Shown piece by piece: positions 9,590-18,371 of a stretch of 64,000 nucleotides of DNA. The stretch is from Variovorax paradoxus NBRC 15149 (lineage in GTDB: Bacteria > Pseudomonadota > Gammaproteobacteria > Burkholderiales > Burkholderiaceae_C). The DNA lies in contig NZ_BCUT01000001.1 in NCBI RefSeq assembly GCF_001591365.1, positions 2,480,001-2,544,000 on the forward strand, in the 5' to 3' direction. Under the pieces are notes generated by a model. The model did not search any database. It saw only the letters and a list, made by a program, of their open reading frames with translations, and was not told where the DNA came from. The translations under genes were made by a program, and so were the position numbers. Every line of letters starts with the position of its first letter. The stretch's first letter is position 1.

Positions 9590-11917
9590 CTATTGCATGA
9601 AGCCGATGCCGCGCGATTCGCGCACCTCGGGCTTGATGCGGTGCTCGGCCTCGAGCTGGTCCAGGAATTCGGCAGCCGAGAACTCGACCGCAAGAATATC
9701 CGTCTGCCGCTTCACGGCCGCGAAATCCCCCGGGCACAGCTGCTGCAATTGCGCCAGCCGCGCCTTGATGCCTGCGGTGAGCAGCGCGGCGTCGCCCGCC
9801 AGCGCCTCGGTCACGAACATGCGCTCGCGCTGCGGGGCGGTGAGCGGCATGAACTTGATCTTGAAGGTGAAGCGCCGAAGCGCCGCCTGGTCGAGCCGGT
9901 CGAGCAGGTTGGTGGTGCAGATGAAGACGCCGTTGAAGCGCTCCATGCCCTGCAGCATCTCGTTGACCTCGGTCACTTCGTAGGTGCGCTGCGCGCCGCG
10001 CCGGTCCTGCAGGAAGCTGTCGGCCTCGTCGAGCAGCAGCACGGCCTTCTCGGCCTCGGCTTCCTTGAACATGGCGGCCATGTTCTGCTCGGTCTCGCCG
10101 ACGTACTTGCTCATGAGGTCGCTGGCCTGCTTGATGATCAGCGGCCGGCCGATGGCCTTGGCGATGTGCTCGGCCAGCGCGGTCTTGCCGGTGCCGGGTG
10201 CGCCGTAGAAGCACAGCGTGCCGTGGCCGCGCGCCTTGATGGCCGCCACGATGCGCGGGATCTCGAAGCGGGTCTCGACGTTGAGCATGTCGAGGTCGTA
10301 GGTGGTGACGCTGCGCCGCTCGCCCGGGCCGGTGTCGAGCGTGCCGAGCGCGAGGTCGGCGTTCTTGAGCTGGCGCTCGATCAGCGCTTCCATCGAGGCG
10401 CCGTCCTCCGTCTGCGCGAGCCCCGCAAAGCGCACCGCGGTGCGGATCTGCGCGGGCGTGAGGCCCTTGCGCTCGGCCAGCTTGGCGGTGAAGGCCTCGG
10501 ACACGACGATGCCTTCGAGCGTCTTCTTCACGAGCTGCTCGCGCGCACCGGGCGGCGGCGACTTGAGCTCCAGGTGGTAGGCGAAGCGGCGCCGGAACGC
10601 CGGGTCGATCTGCTCGATGCGGTTGGTGACCCACAGCGTGGGCACGGGGTTGGCCTCGAGGATCTGGTTGACCCAGGCCTTGCCGCTCACGCTGCCGCTG
10701 GTGGGCGCCGGAATCTGCTCGGCGCGCGCCATGAACTGCGCGGCCTCGGTGCTGATGGGCGGGAACACGTCCTCGACCTCGTCGAACAGCAGCGCGGCCT
10801 GCGCGCTGCCCTTGAGGAACACCTGCGCGATCTGCAGCGAGCGGTAGCGGTCGCGGCCGCTCAGCGAGTTGCCGTCGCGGTCGGCATATTCGACCTCGAA
10901 CAGCTCCAGGCCCGCCGCCTGCGCCACCACCTTGGCGAGCTCGGTCTTGCCGGTGCCGGGCGGCCCGTAGAGCAGCACGTTGACGCCGGGCTCCTTGCGC
11001 GCCACCGCGGCGCGCAGCAGCGTGACGAGCATCTGCGCGTCTTCCTCGACGAAGGAGAAGTCGTGCGTGGTGAGCGCGCTCTTGGCCGAGGGCCGCGTGA
11101 ACACGGCCATCAGTTCGTTGTGGTCGCGGTACTCGCGCATCAGCACCGGCGGCAGCTTCTCGCTGACCTTCATGAGGTCGGCCAGGTCGGTGATGTTGTG
11201 CTCGGAGATCAGGTTCTCGACCAGGCCGATGCGCTCCAGCCGCGAACCGGCACGCAGGGCCTCGCCCACTTCGGTGGCGTTGACGCCCGCAATGTCGGCA
11301 ATGGCGGCATAGGCCTCGGGCGCGTTGTTGACCTTGAACTCGACCAGCAGCGAGCGCAGGTCGCGCTGGTAGCGCGCGAGCGTGCCGTAGAGCAGCAGCG
11401 CGCGTTCGGCCTTGTTGAGCTGCAGGAGGCCCGCGAGCGCGTCGATGTTCTTCTCGACCAACGTCGACTGCTTGCGCAGCGCATGCGTGAGCCAGTCGCG
11501 CGTGACGGCCAGCACCGAGAGCAGGTCCTTGGGGTAGTCCTTGGCGTATTCGTCGAGGTAGAAGAACAGTGTGCCTTCCTCGTAGGGTCCGCGCCACACG
11601 CCATGGCGCTCGAGCAGCGTGCGGCCGTCGAAATTCTCGACGCCCTTCCAGGCCTCGTTGCCGGCGCAGCGCCGGCCCAGGAATTCGCGCAGCCGCTGCA
11701 GCACCGCGGCCGGCCACACCAGGTGGCGGCCGGTGAGCGAGAGAAGGCCGTTGATGTCGCGGCGCACGTTGAAGCGCGGCCCCTGCTTGGCGGCCAGCGT
11801 GAGCACGAAGTGCGAGCACATGAGTTCGAGCACCGGCGCACCCTTGAGCCCAGGCGACGGCAATGCCTGCCCGCGTACCGCAGCAGCCACTACATCGACA
11901 CCCGCACGCTTGACCAT
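9590..11917 (-). CDS. Tandem AAA-domain ATPase with an uncharacterised N-terminal region
   Basis: A 775-residue protein. About 310 N-terminal residues have no motif that I recognise. They are followed by two AAA modules: the first has Walker A YGPPGTGKTELAK (near residue 317) and Walker B ALLFDEVEDVF; the second has Walker A YGAPGTGKTALAE (near 570) and LLLDEADSFLQDR, with a second-region-of-homology arginine pattern (LRRFTFKIKF). The first domain has a DEVE variant of the DExx box. This architecture recalls Cdc48-like unfoldases, but the N-domain differs, so the client is unknown. The ATG at 11917 has TGGAGG 8 nt upstream. The S41 protease gene follows on the same strand. The gene is divergent from the threonine dehydratase gene. 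Confidence 0.85.
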   Translation of the reverse strand: MVKRAGVDVVAAAVRGQALPSPGLKGAPVLELMCSHFVLTLAAKQGPRFNVRRDINGLLSLTGRHLVWPAAVLQRLREFLGRRCAGNEAWKGVENFDGRTLLERHGVWRGPYEEGTLFFYLDEYAKDYPKDLLSVLAVTRDWLTHALRKQSTLVEKNIDALAGLLQLNKAERALLLYGTLARYQRDLRSLLVEFKVNNAPEAYAAIADIAGVNATEVGEALRAGSRLERIGLVENLISEHNITDLADLMKVSEKLPPVLMREYRDHNELMAVFTRPSAKSALTTHDFSFVEEDAQMLVTLLRAAVARKEPGVNVLLYGPPGTGKTELAKVVAQAAGLELFEVEYADRDGNSLSGRDRYRSLQIAQVFLKGSAQAALLFDEVEDVFPPISTEAAQFMARAEQIPAPTSGSVSGKAWVNQILEANPVPTLWVTNRIEQIDPAFRRRFAYHLELKSPPPGAREQLVKKTLEGIVVSEAFTAKLAERKGLTPAQIRTAVRFAGLAQTEDGASMEALIERQLKNADLALGTLDTGPGERRSVTTYDLDMLNVETRFEIPRIVAAIKARGHGTLCFYGAPGTGKTALAEHIAKAIGRPLIIKQASDLMSKYVGETEQNMAAMFKEAEAEKAVLLLDEADSFLQDRRGAQRTYEVTEVNEMLQGMERFNGVFICTTNLLDRLDQAALRRFTFKIKFMPLTAPQRERMFVTEALAGDAALLTAGIKARLAQLQQLCPGDFAAVKRQTDILAVEFSAAEFLDQLEAEHRIKPEVRESRGIGFMQ

Positions 11918-12024
11918 CGGACAACCTCCAGACGAGGAACTTCTTGGGGCGACCATAACGCAGACTTTTGGCTTCGGGAAGACGCGGGAGCGGTAAAAAC
12001 CCTGATGAGGCGATTCCAGCCACA

Positions 12025-13254
12025 ATGCCCGCCATGGTCGGAATCGAAGAAATCCGGCGCGCCGCGGCGCGTCTCGAGGGTCAGGTGCTCAACACGCCCT
12101 GCGTCGAATCGCGCACGCTCTCCGAGATCGTGGGCGCGCAGGTCTACCTGAAGTTCGAGAATCTGCAGTTCACATCCTCGTTCAAGGAGCGGGGGGCGTG
12201 CAACAAGCTGGTCGATCTCCTGGAGGCCGACACGCGCGACGGCCAGGAAGCGACGCGGGGCGTGGTGGCCATGTCGGCCGGCAACCATGCCCAGGGCGTG
12301 GCCTACCACGCGCAGCGGCTCGGCCTGCGCGCGCTCATCGTGATGCCGCGCTTCACGCCTGGCGTGAAGATCGAGCGCACGCGCGGCTTCGGCGCCGAGG
12401 TGGTGCTGCACGGCGACACGCTCGACGCAGCGCGCGCGCATGCGCTGGAGCTGGCCGAACGCGAGGGGCTGACCTTCGTCCACCCCTACGACGACGAGGC
12501 CATCATCGCGGGCCAGGGCACGGTGGCGCTCGAAATGCTCGATGCGGTGCCCGATCTCGACACGCTGGTGGTGTCGGTCGGCGGCGGCGGGCTGATCGCG
12601 GGCATGGCGATCGCGGCGCGCGAGCGCAAGCCCGGCATCGAGATCGTCGGCGTGCAGACCACGCGCTTTCCGGGCATGGTGAATGCCGTCAAAGGCACCC
12701 AGCACCTGCAGGGCAAGAGCACCATCGCCGAAGGGATCGCGGTCGGAACGCCCGGCGTGCTGACGCGCGAGATCATCGCCCAGCACGTGGACGACCTGCT
12801 GCTGGTCGACGAAGGCGACATCGAGCAGGGCGTGCTGATGCTGCTCGAGATCGAGAAGACCCTGGTCGAGGGCGCAGGCGCGGCCGGCCTGGCGGCGCTG
12901 ATCCGGCATCCGGCGCGCTTCAAGGGCAAGCGCGTGGGCCTGGTGCTGTCGGGCGGCAACATCGACCCGCTGCTGCTGGCGGCCATCATCGAACGCGGCA
13001 TGGTGCGGGCCGGCCGGCTGGCGCGCGTGCGCGTGAGTGCGCGCGACGTGCCGGGCTCCTTGGCCCAGATCACGGCCACTGTGGCAGAAGCGGGCGCTAA
13101 CGTCGATGAGGTTCATCATCAAAGAGCGTTTACCATGCTGGCAGCCCAGAACGTCGACATCGAGCTGGTGCTGCAGACCCGCGGGCGGGCCCACCTGGCC
13201 AGCGTGCTGGGCGCATTGCACGACGCCGGCTTCGAGGCCGAGGAGCAGCACTGA
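12025..13254 (+). CDS. Threonine ammonia-lyase (threonine dehydratase) with C-terminal ACT domain
   Basis: A 409-residue PLP enzyme, L-threonine to 2-oxobutyrate plus ammonia. The PLP lysine lies in SSFKERGA, the glycine-rich phosphate-binding loop is VSVGGGGLIAGMA, and LVLSGGNIDP is the C-terminal catalytic-domain motif. The last 80 residues form an ACT-like regulatory domain (RVSARDVPGSLAQITATV). This matches the medium-length TdcB/IlvA type rather than the long biosynthetic IlvA with two ACT-like domains, so a catabolic or mixed role is likely. An alternative start is the ATG at 12034. A 50-residue membrane peptide gene and pckG follow on the same strand. Confidence 0.92.
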   Translation: MPAMVGIEEIRRAAARLEGQVLNTPCVESRTLSEIVGAQVYLKFENLQFTSSFKERGACNKLVDLLEADTRDGQEATRGVVAMSAGNHAQGVAYHAQRLGLRALIVMPRFTPGVKIERTRGFGAEVVLHGDTLDAARAHALELAEREGLTFVHPYDDEAIIAGQGTVALEMLDAVPDLDTLVVSVGGGGLIAGMAIAARERKPGIEIVGVQTTRFPGMVNAVKGTQHLQGKSTIAEGIAVGTPGVLTREIIAQHVDDLLLVDEGDIEQGVLMLLEIEKTLVEGAGAAGLAALIRHPARFKGKRVGLVLSGGNIDPLLLAAIIERGMVRAGRLARVRVSARDVPGSLAQITATVAEAGANVDEVHHQRAFTMLAAQNVDIELVLQTRGRAHLASVLGALHDAGFEAEEQH

Positions 13255-13342
13255 AGGGGCTCGCAACCCCCTAGACCGCGGCGCCGGGGGCCGCCGGTAA
13301 AATGGCCGCAGTTTTTCCGTATTTGAGTATTCGAGGTAATCA

Positions 13343-13495
13343 ATGTCCAACCCTACTCCCGTCGAGCCCGGCCACGCCGCCGCCGTTGAAAAAGACGCCG
13401 TCGAATCGATCGTGCACCTGATGCCGCTCGTGCTCCCGCTGGCTGGCGGCGTGCTGATGCTGCTCCTGGCATCCATCGCCGTCTACTTGGCCTGA
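13343..13495 (+). CDS. Small single-pass membrane protein, function unknown
   Basis: A 50-residue open frame starting at ATG 13343 with GAGGT 5 nt upstream. The N-terminal half is polar and acidic ([10 protein letters not shown]); residues about 24-48 form one strongly hydrophobic helix ([20 protein letters not shown]). It sits between the threonine dehydratase gene and pckG. The good ribosome-binding site and clean helix argue that it is real. No function is assigned. Confidence 0.6.
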   Translation: MSNPTPVEPGHAAAVEKDAVESIVHLMPLVLPLAGGVLMLLLASIAVYLA

Positions 13496-13555
13496 CAGCC
13501 ATTTGCGTCTTCGTCCGCGGGTCGTGCGGCCCGCGTTGACGCAGTCTCCCGAAGC

Positions 13556-13567
13556 GAAAACGTTTTC
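13556..13567. promoter_or_regulatory. 12-bp perfect palindrome upstream of pckG
   Basis: GAAAACGTTTTC is a perfect palindrome 73 nt before the pckG start. A TTGACG hexamer begins at 13536, 15 nt before it, so it could lie over a promoter. The central CpG is LacI-like. No regulator can be named. Confidence 0.35.
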
Positions 13568-13640
13568 TCAAACGGACCTCCGCGCCAGCAGGCGCGGCGT
13601 CCCGTTCGGAAAGACGATTTTTCAACTTAGGAGATTTCCG

Positions 13641-15503
13641 ATGAACGCACCCACGATGCAGGGCCTCGCCATCCAGGCACCCTCATACGTCAAGAACGCA
13701 AAACTGATTGCCTGGGTGGCCGACATGGCCGCGCTTTGCAAACCCGAGGCCATTCACTGGTGCGACGGCAGCAAGGAAGAGTACGACCGCCTCTGCCAGC
13801 AGCTGGTCGACGCGGGCACCTTCAAGAAGCTCAATCCGGCCAAGCGCCCCAACTCCTTCCTCGCGGTGTCCGACCCGAGCGACGTGGCGCGCGTCGAGGA
13901 CCGCACCTTCATCTGCTCCGAAAAGAAGGAAAACGCCGGCCCCACCAACAACTGGATGGCCCCGGCCGAAATGCGCGCCACGCTGCAGCCGCTGTTCGAC
14001 GGCTGCATGAAGGGCCGCACGATGTACGTGGTGCCGTTCAGCATGGGCCCGCTGGGCTCGCCGATTGCCCACATCGGCATCGAGCTTTCCGACAGCCCCT
14101 ACGTGGCGGTCAACATGCGCATCATGACCCGCATGGGCAAGGCCGTGTACGAGGTGCTCGGCGCCGACGGCGAATTCGTGCCCTGCGTGCACACCGTGGG
14201 TGCGCCGCTGGAAGCGGGCCAGAAGGACGTGGCCTGGCCCTGCAACAAGACCAAGTACATCGTCCACTACCCCGAAACGCGCGAGATCTGGAGCTACGGC
14301 TCGGGCTACGGCGGCAATGCGCTGCTGGGCAAGAAGTGCTTCGCGCTGCGCATCGCCTCCAACATGGGCCGCGACGAAGGCTGGCTGGCCGAGCACATGC
14401 TCATCCTGGGCGTGACCAATCCCCAGGGCAAGAAATACCACGTGGCCGCGGCCTTCCCGAGCGCCTGCGGCAAGACCAACTTCTCGATGCTGGTGCCGCC
14501 CGCCGGCTTCGAGGGCTGGAAGGTCACGACCATCGGCGACGACATCGCCTGGATCAAGCCCGGCAAGGACGGCCGCCTCTACGCGATCAACCCCGAGGCG
14601 GGCTACTTCGGCGTGGCGCCCGGCACCAACATGCTGACCAATCCGAACTGCATGGACAGCCTGGACCATGACGTGATCTTCACCAACGTCGCGCTCACCG
14701 ACGACGGCGACGTTTGGTGGGAAGGCATGGAGCAGGACACCGGCTCGCTGCCCGCGCACCTGATCGACTGGCAGGGCAAGGACTGGACGCCGCAGATCGC
14801 CAAGGAAACCGGCGCCAAGGCCGCGCATCCGAATTCGCGCTTCACCGTGGCCGCCACCAACAACCCGGCGCTCGACGACGCCTGGGACGACCCGAAGGGC
14901 GTGGCCATCGACGCCTTCATCTTCGGCGGCCGCCGCTCGACCACCGTGCCGCTCGTGACCGAGGCCCGCAACTGGGTCGAAGGCGTCTACATGGCCGCCA
15001 CCATGGGCTCCGAAACCACCGCCGCGGCCGCCGGCCAGCAGGGCGTGGTGCGCCGCGACCCGTTCGCGATGCTGCCGTTCACGGGCTACAACATGAGCGA
15101 CTACTTCCAGCACTGGCTCGACCTGGGCAAGAAGCTCGAGGCCTCGGGCGCCAAGCTGCCGAAGATCTACACCACCAACTGGTTCCGCAAGGGTGCCGAC
15201 GGCAAGTTCGCCTGGCCCGGCTACGGCGAGAACATGCGCGTTCTCAAGTGGATGATCGACCGCGTCGAAGGCACCGCCAAGGGCACCGAGCACATCACCG
15301 GCGTGAGCCCGCGCTACGAAGACCTCAACTGGAACGGCCTGGAATTCAGCGCCGAGCAGTTCGCCACCGTCACCAGCATGGACAAGGCCGCCTGGCAGGC
15401 CGAGCTCAAGCTGCATGCCGAGCTGTTCCAGCAGCTGGCGCACCACCTGCCCAAGGAACTGCCGGAAACCAAGGCGGCCATCGAGCAGCGCCTGGCGGCC
15501 TGA
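13641..15503 (+). CDS. pckG: Phosphoenolpyruvate carboxykinase (GTP)
   Basis: A 620-residue cytosolic enzyme: oxaloacetate plus GTP to PEP plus CO2 plus GDP, the first committed step of gluconeogenesis from organic acids. The GTP-type kinase loop with the reactive cysteine appears as [10 protein letters not shown] (about residues 272-281). Metal- and substrate-site motifs include [34 protein letters not shown] and the guanine-binding region [14 protein letters not shown] 13641 has AGGAGA upstream at good spacing. Length and motifs match the GTP-dependent class. A strong terminator hairpin lies 45 nt after the stop. Confidence 0.97.
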   Translation: MNAPTMQGLAIQAPSYVKNAKLIAWVADMAALCKPEAIHWCDGSKEEYDRLCQQLVDAGTFKKLNPAKRPNSFLAVSDPSDVARVEDRTFICSEKKENAGPTNNWMAPAEMRATLQPLFDGCMKGRTMYVVPFSMGPLGSPIAHIGIELSDSPYVAVNMRIMTRMGKAVYEVLGADGEFVPCVHTVGAPLEAGQKDVAWPCNKTKYIVHYPETREIWSYGSGYGGNALLGKKCFALRIASNMGRDEGWLAEHMLILGVTNPQGKKYHVAAAFPSACGKTNFSMLVPPAGFEGWKVTTIGDDIAWIKPGKDGRLYAINPEAGYFGVAPGTNMLTNPNCMDSLDHDVIFTNVALTDDGDVWWEGMEQDTGSLPAHLIDWQGKDWTPQIAKETGAKAAHPNSRFTVAATNNPALDDAWDDPKGVAIDAFIFGGRRSTTVPLVTEARNWVEGVYMAATMGSETTAAAAGQQGVVRRDPFAMLPFTGYNMSDYFQHWLDLGKKLEASGAKLPKIYTTNWFRKGADGKFAWPGYGENMRVLKWMIDRVEGTAKGTEHITGVSPRYEDLNWNGLEFSAEQFATVTSMDKAAWQAELKLHAELFQQLAHHLPKELPETKAAIEQRLAA

Positions 15504-15542
15504 CGCCGGTCCCCAGGTCTTGTGCGGCCTGTCCGCACACGC

Positions 15543-15571
15543 AAAAAAGCCGCCCCGATGGGCGGCTTTTT
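15543..15571. terminator. Bidirectional intrinsic terminator between pckG and the 15.6-kb membrane-protein gene
   Basis: GCCGCCC (15549-15555), loop CGAT and GGGCGGC (15560-15566) are followed by a T run and preceded by six A residues. It therefore works on both strands and separates the convergent genes pckG and the minus-strand gene ending at 15603. Confidence 0.85.
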
Positions 15572-15602
15572 CATGGGTCGGCCGGCGGCTGGCGCCGTTC
15601 GA

Positions 15603-16151
15603 TCAGTAGTAGCGCGAGCTGTTCATGCGGCGCATGGCTTCGTAGAGCGTCGGCATGCGCGCTTCGCTGGAGCGTGCGGCCACGCGGGTCAGTGCGTCCA
15701 CCTTGGCGGCAGTGGCGACGGAAACCTTGCCTTCGGACTGCTCGCGCCAGGTGGCGGCTTGCAGTTCCTGCATCACGCGCGGGTCGTTCCTGGCGGTTTC
15801 CAGGAAACGGGCGTCGGCGCGGGCCGAGGCACGGCGCTGGGCGGCTGCGTTCCAGGCGGCACCCACGCGGGCCAGGGGAGCGCGCAGCGAGCCGGCGAAC
15901 AGCGCGGCAATGCCGAAGGCGGCAGCGCAGAGCACGGCCCAGGCCGCGAGCAGCGCGCCTTCGTCCCAGTTGGAAACGAGCTTGTCGGCCACCACCATCA
16001 CCGCCGCGGCAACGGCGACGATCAGCAGGGCGATCAGCGGACGCGAACCGTTCGCGCCGGCGCGTGCGGCCTTGAGCTGGCCGAACAGGATCTCGGCGCG
16101 CTGCACGCCGGGATGGACAGTGGGTTGGTCTACGTGGACAAAGCTGGTCAT
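15603..16151 (-). CDS. Conserved-looking two-helix membrane protein, function unknown
   Basis: A 182-residue protein. After about 36 polar residues come two adjacent membrane helices (PLIALLIVAVAAAVMVVAD and ALLAAWAVLCAAAFGIAALF), then a long Ala/Arg/Glu-rich helical region to the C-terminus ending RRMNSSRYY. ATG 16151 has GGAGGG upstream. It is divergent from a LysR gene, and an inverted repeat TAGGG-N4-CCCTA lies 48-61 nt upstream of its start, so LysR control is likely. No catalytic motif was seen. Confidence 0.75.
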   Translation of the reverse strand: MTSFVHVDQPTVHPGVQRAEILFGQLKAARAGANGSRPLIALLIVAVAAAVMVVADKLVSNWDEGALLAAWAVLCAAAFGIAALFAGSLRAPLARVGAAWNAAAQRRASARADARFLETARNDPRVMQELQAATWREQSEGKVSVATAAKVDALTRVAARSSEARMPTLYEAMRRMNSSRYY

Positions 16152-16198
16152 GATGAATCCCTCCGTGGGATGAATGGCGAGTGCCGATGGGGAGATAT

Positions 16199-16212
16199 TA
16201 GGGTTTGCCCTA
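16199..16212. promoter_or_regulatory. Inverted repeat, candidate LysR site A
   Basis: TAGGGTTTGCCCTA has 5-bp arms around TTTG, within the longer string ATATTAGGG that recurs in reverse orientation at 17472-17490. It lies in the divergent promoter region between the membrane-protein gene and the LysR gene. Confidence 0.55.
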
Positions 16213-16258
16213 GTGTTTTGCCACTTTATCTTTCTGATGTTTATCATTCACATCACTG

Positions 16259-17239
16259 ATGGACGTCAACTTCCGCACACTCGATCTCAACCTGCTTCGC
16301 GTCTTCGACGAAGTGATGGCGGAGCGCAACCTCACGCGCGCCGCGCGCAACCTGTCGATCACCCAGCCCGCGGTGAGCAATGCGCTGCGCCGCCTGCGCG
16401 AGGTGCTCGGGGACGAGCTGGTGCGCCGCTCCGGCGCGGGCGTGGAGCCCACGCCGCGCGCGCTGGCGCTCTGGCCCACGGTGCGCGACGCGCTGCGCCA
16501 GCTGCAGCACACGCTGGCGCCGGGCGAGTTCGACGCATCGACTGCCGACACCACTTTCCTGCTGGCCATGGCCGACGCCACCGCCGCCGAGCTCATTCCG
16601 GGGCTGGTCCAGATCGTGGAGAAGGAAGCGCCCGCTATCTCGCTGCGCGTGCTGCCGCTGACCACCCGCGATCCGCGGCGGATGCTCGAGCAGGAGGAAG
16701 TCGACATGGCGATCGGCTACTTTCCGGCCGTGATCGCGAGCCTGGCGGCGCGCGGGCAGTCGGGGGTGGGCGTGGCCTTCGAGACCCAGCGGCTCTACCT
16801 GGGGCAGTACGTCTGCGTGATGCGGCGCGGCCATCCGCTGGCCAATGCGCCGCTCACACTGGACGACTATTGCGCCGCGCGGCATTTGCTCGTGAGTTTT
16901 TCGGGGCGCCCCTACGGCTTCATCGACCAGACGCTGGGCGCGCTGGGACGCGAGCGGCGCATCGTGGTAACCGTGAACCAGTTCTTCACGGCCGGCCGGG
17001 TGGTGGCCAATTCGGACCTGCTCACCGTGCTGCCACGCCATTTCGTGACCGTGACCGGCATCGACGAGCAGCTGGTGCTGCGCGACCTGCCCTTCGACCA
17101 GCCGATGGTGCACGTCGATGCCATCTGGCACCGGCGCGCGCAGCACGGGCATGCGCACGAGTGGCTGCGCACCGCGCTGCTGCGCTCCGCCGCGGCGGCT
17201 TTTGCGGATTCGGTCCTCGGGCAGAAGGTGCCCGGATGA
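16259..17239 (+). CDS. LysR-family transcriptional regulator
   Basis: A 326-residue regulator. The N-terminal winged helix-turn-helix (LDLNLLRVFDEVMAERNLTR through QPAVSNALRRLRE) is typical of the NodD/PcaQ-like LysR group that starts with LDLNLLRVFD. The C-terminal periplasmic-binding-like effector domain covers about residues 90-310. It is divergent from the 15.6-kb membrane-protein gene. Matching inverted repeats lie upstream of it and just downstream at 17472, suggesting that it governs both flanks. The inducer is unknown. Confidence 0.9.
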   Translation: MDVNFRTLDLNLLRVFDEVMAERNLTRAARNLSITQPAVSNALRRLREVLGDELVRRSGAGVEPTPRALALWPTVRDALRQLQHTLAPGEFDASTADTTFLLAMADATAAELIPGLVQIVEKEAPAISLRVLPLTTRDPRRMLEQEEVDMAIGYFPAVIASLAARGQSGVGVAFETQRLYLGQYVCVMRRGHPLANAPLTLDDYCAARHLLVSFSGRPYGFIDQTLGALGRERRIVVTVNQFFTAGRVVANSDLLTVLPRHFVTVTGIDEQLVLRDLPFDQPMVHVDAIWHRRAQHGHAHEWLRTALLRSAAAAFADSVLGQKVPG

Positions 17240-17249
17240 CCGGGGTTTT

Positions 17250-17423
17250 TCAGCGGATGACCGAGAGCCAGGCGCTGGCGGCTGCGCGCAGTTCCTGCGC
17301 GTGGTGCGCGCCGCGGCCGGCGCGGACATCGGCGCTTTCCATCAGCGCGGCGGCGGGGCTGGCCGGGGCGCTGGCGGCGGAAGAACGGAAGAAACGGGCC
17401 ACTTGGGCAATGAGGCTGAACAT
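17250..17423 (-). CDS. Small protein (57 aa), function unknown
   Basis: A short frame reading MFSLIAQVARFFRSSAASAP and ending AASAWLSVIR. The N-terminus is amphipathic or hydrophobic. No clear ribosome-binding site precedes ATG 17423, and a longer TTG start at 17468 is possible. The inverted repeat at 17472-17486 lies 49 nt upstream, placing this frame under the same candidate LysR site as the 15.6-kb gene. I hold it as probable rather than certain because it also overlaps the last part of a GC-rich intergenic stretch. Confidence 0.45.
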   Translation of the reverse strand: MFSLIAQVARFFRSSAASAPASPAAALMESADVRAGRGAHHAQELRAAASAWLSVIR

Positions 17424-17471
17424 GACAGTGCGCGGCTCTTGGCTGCGCTGGAGTGGTTGATGTTCCAAGAA

Positions 17472-17486
17472 TAGGGGTTATCCCTA
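17472..17486. promoter_or_regulatory. Inverted repeat, candidate LysR site B
   Basis: TAGGGGTTATCCCTA is continued by ATATT. Read on the minus strand it gives AATATTAGGG, the same left half as site A at 16195-16203. It lies between the 57-aa frame (minus) and the phosphoesterase gene (plus), so it could control either one. Confidence 0.55.
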
Positions 17487-17546
17487 ATATTGAAAGCCAC
17501 ACTTCATGCGCTTTATGCATGGGCTGATTCCCCTAGACTGGTTCCA

Positions 17547-18353
17547 ATGAAGCTGCAACTGCTGTCCGACCTGCACCTGGAGTCCCACCCCCGCTTCCAC
17601 GCCGAGCCCGTGCCCGGCGCCGACATGCTGGTGCTGGCGGGCGACATCGGCTCCTACCAGGAAGGCTCGCGCCTGACGGATCCCGACTTCGGCCTGGGCC
17701 GCTTTTCGCCCCGCAACGGCTGGCCGGTGCCCGTGATGTACGTGCCGGGCAACCACGAGTACGACAACACCGATTTCGACCAGACCCACGAGCGCCTGCG
17801 CGCGCTGTGCCAGGAGTTGGGCATCCTCTGGCTGGAGCGGGAGACCCTGGTGATCGACGGCATCCGCTTTGTCGGCACCACGCTCTGGGCCGACTTCGAT
17901 GCGCTGGTGGCGCCCACCGACGGCCTGGCCGACGCGCTCAAGAAGCGCGGCAAGGCAATGCGCGCGGCCGACTTCTATCTTGAGAAAGCCGCGACGGTGC
18001 GCCACGGCCAGCCCTTCATGGCCGGCGCCATGCGGGAGCAGGCGCTGGCCTGCCAGGCCTGGCTCGAACAGGCGCTGGCCGAGCCTTTCGACGGCACCAC
18101 GGTCGCCATCACGCATTTCGCGCCCAGCCTTGCGAGCGCCGATCCGCGCTACGGCCTCACGCCCGGCACGGCCGGCTTCTGCAATTCGCTCGATGCGCTG
18201 CTGCCGCGCGCCCGGCTCTGGCTGCACGGCCACCTGCACTGCCCCTTCGACTACGTGAAGGACGGCTGCCGCGTGGTCGCCAACCCGCTCGGCTACAAGG
18301 GCAAGGGCGAACAGGAAGGCTTTCGCCCGGAGCTGCTGATCGAGGTGCCCTGA
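17547..18353 (+). CDS. Calcineurin-like metallophosphoesterase
   Basis: A 268-residue phosphoesterase with the binuclear-metal motifs in order: LLSDLHLE near the N-terminus (Asp and His ligands), AGDIGSY, PGNHEYDN, ITHFAPS and LHGHLHCPFDY at the C-terminus. The family hydrolyses phosphomono- or diesters; the substrate is not predictable. ATG 17547 is chosen because an earlier in-frame start would place the candidate LysR operator inside the gene. It is convergent with the phospholipase-D-like gene 18 nt away. Confidence 0.85.
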   Translation: MKLQLLSDLHLESHPRFHAEPVPGADMLVLAGDIGSYQEGSRLTDPDFGLGRFSPRNGWPVPVMYVPGNHEYDNTDFDQTHERLRALCQELGILWLERETLVIDGIRFVGTTLWADFDALVAPTDGLADALKKRGKAMRAADFYLEKAATVRHGQPFMAGAMREQALACQAWLEQALAEPFDGTTVAITHFAPSLASADPRYGLTPGTAGFCNSLDALLPRARLWLHGHLHCPFDYVKDGCRVVANPLGYKGKGEQEGFRPELLIEVP

Positions 18354-18371
18354 GCGCGCGTTACAGCGGCC

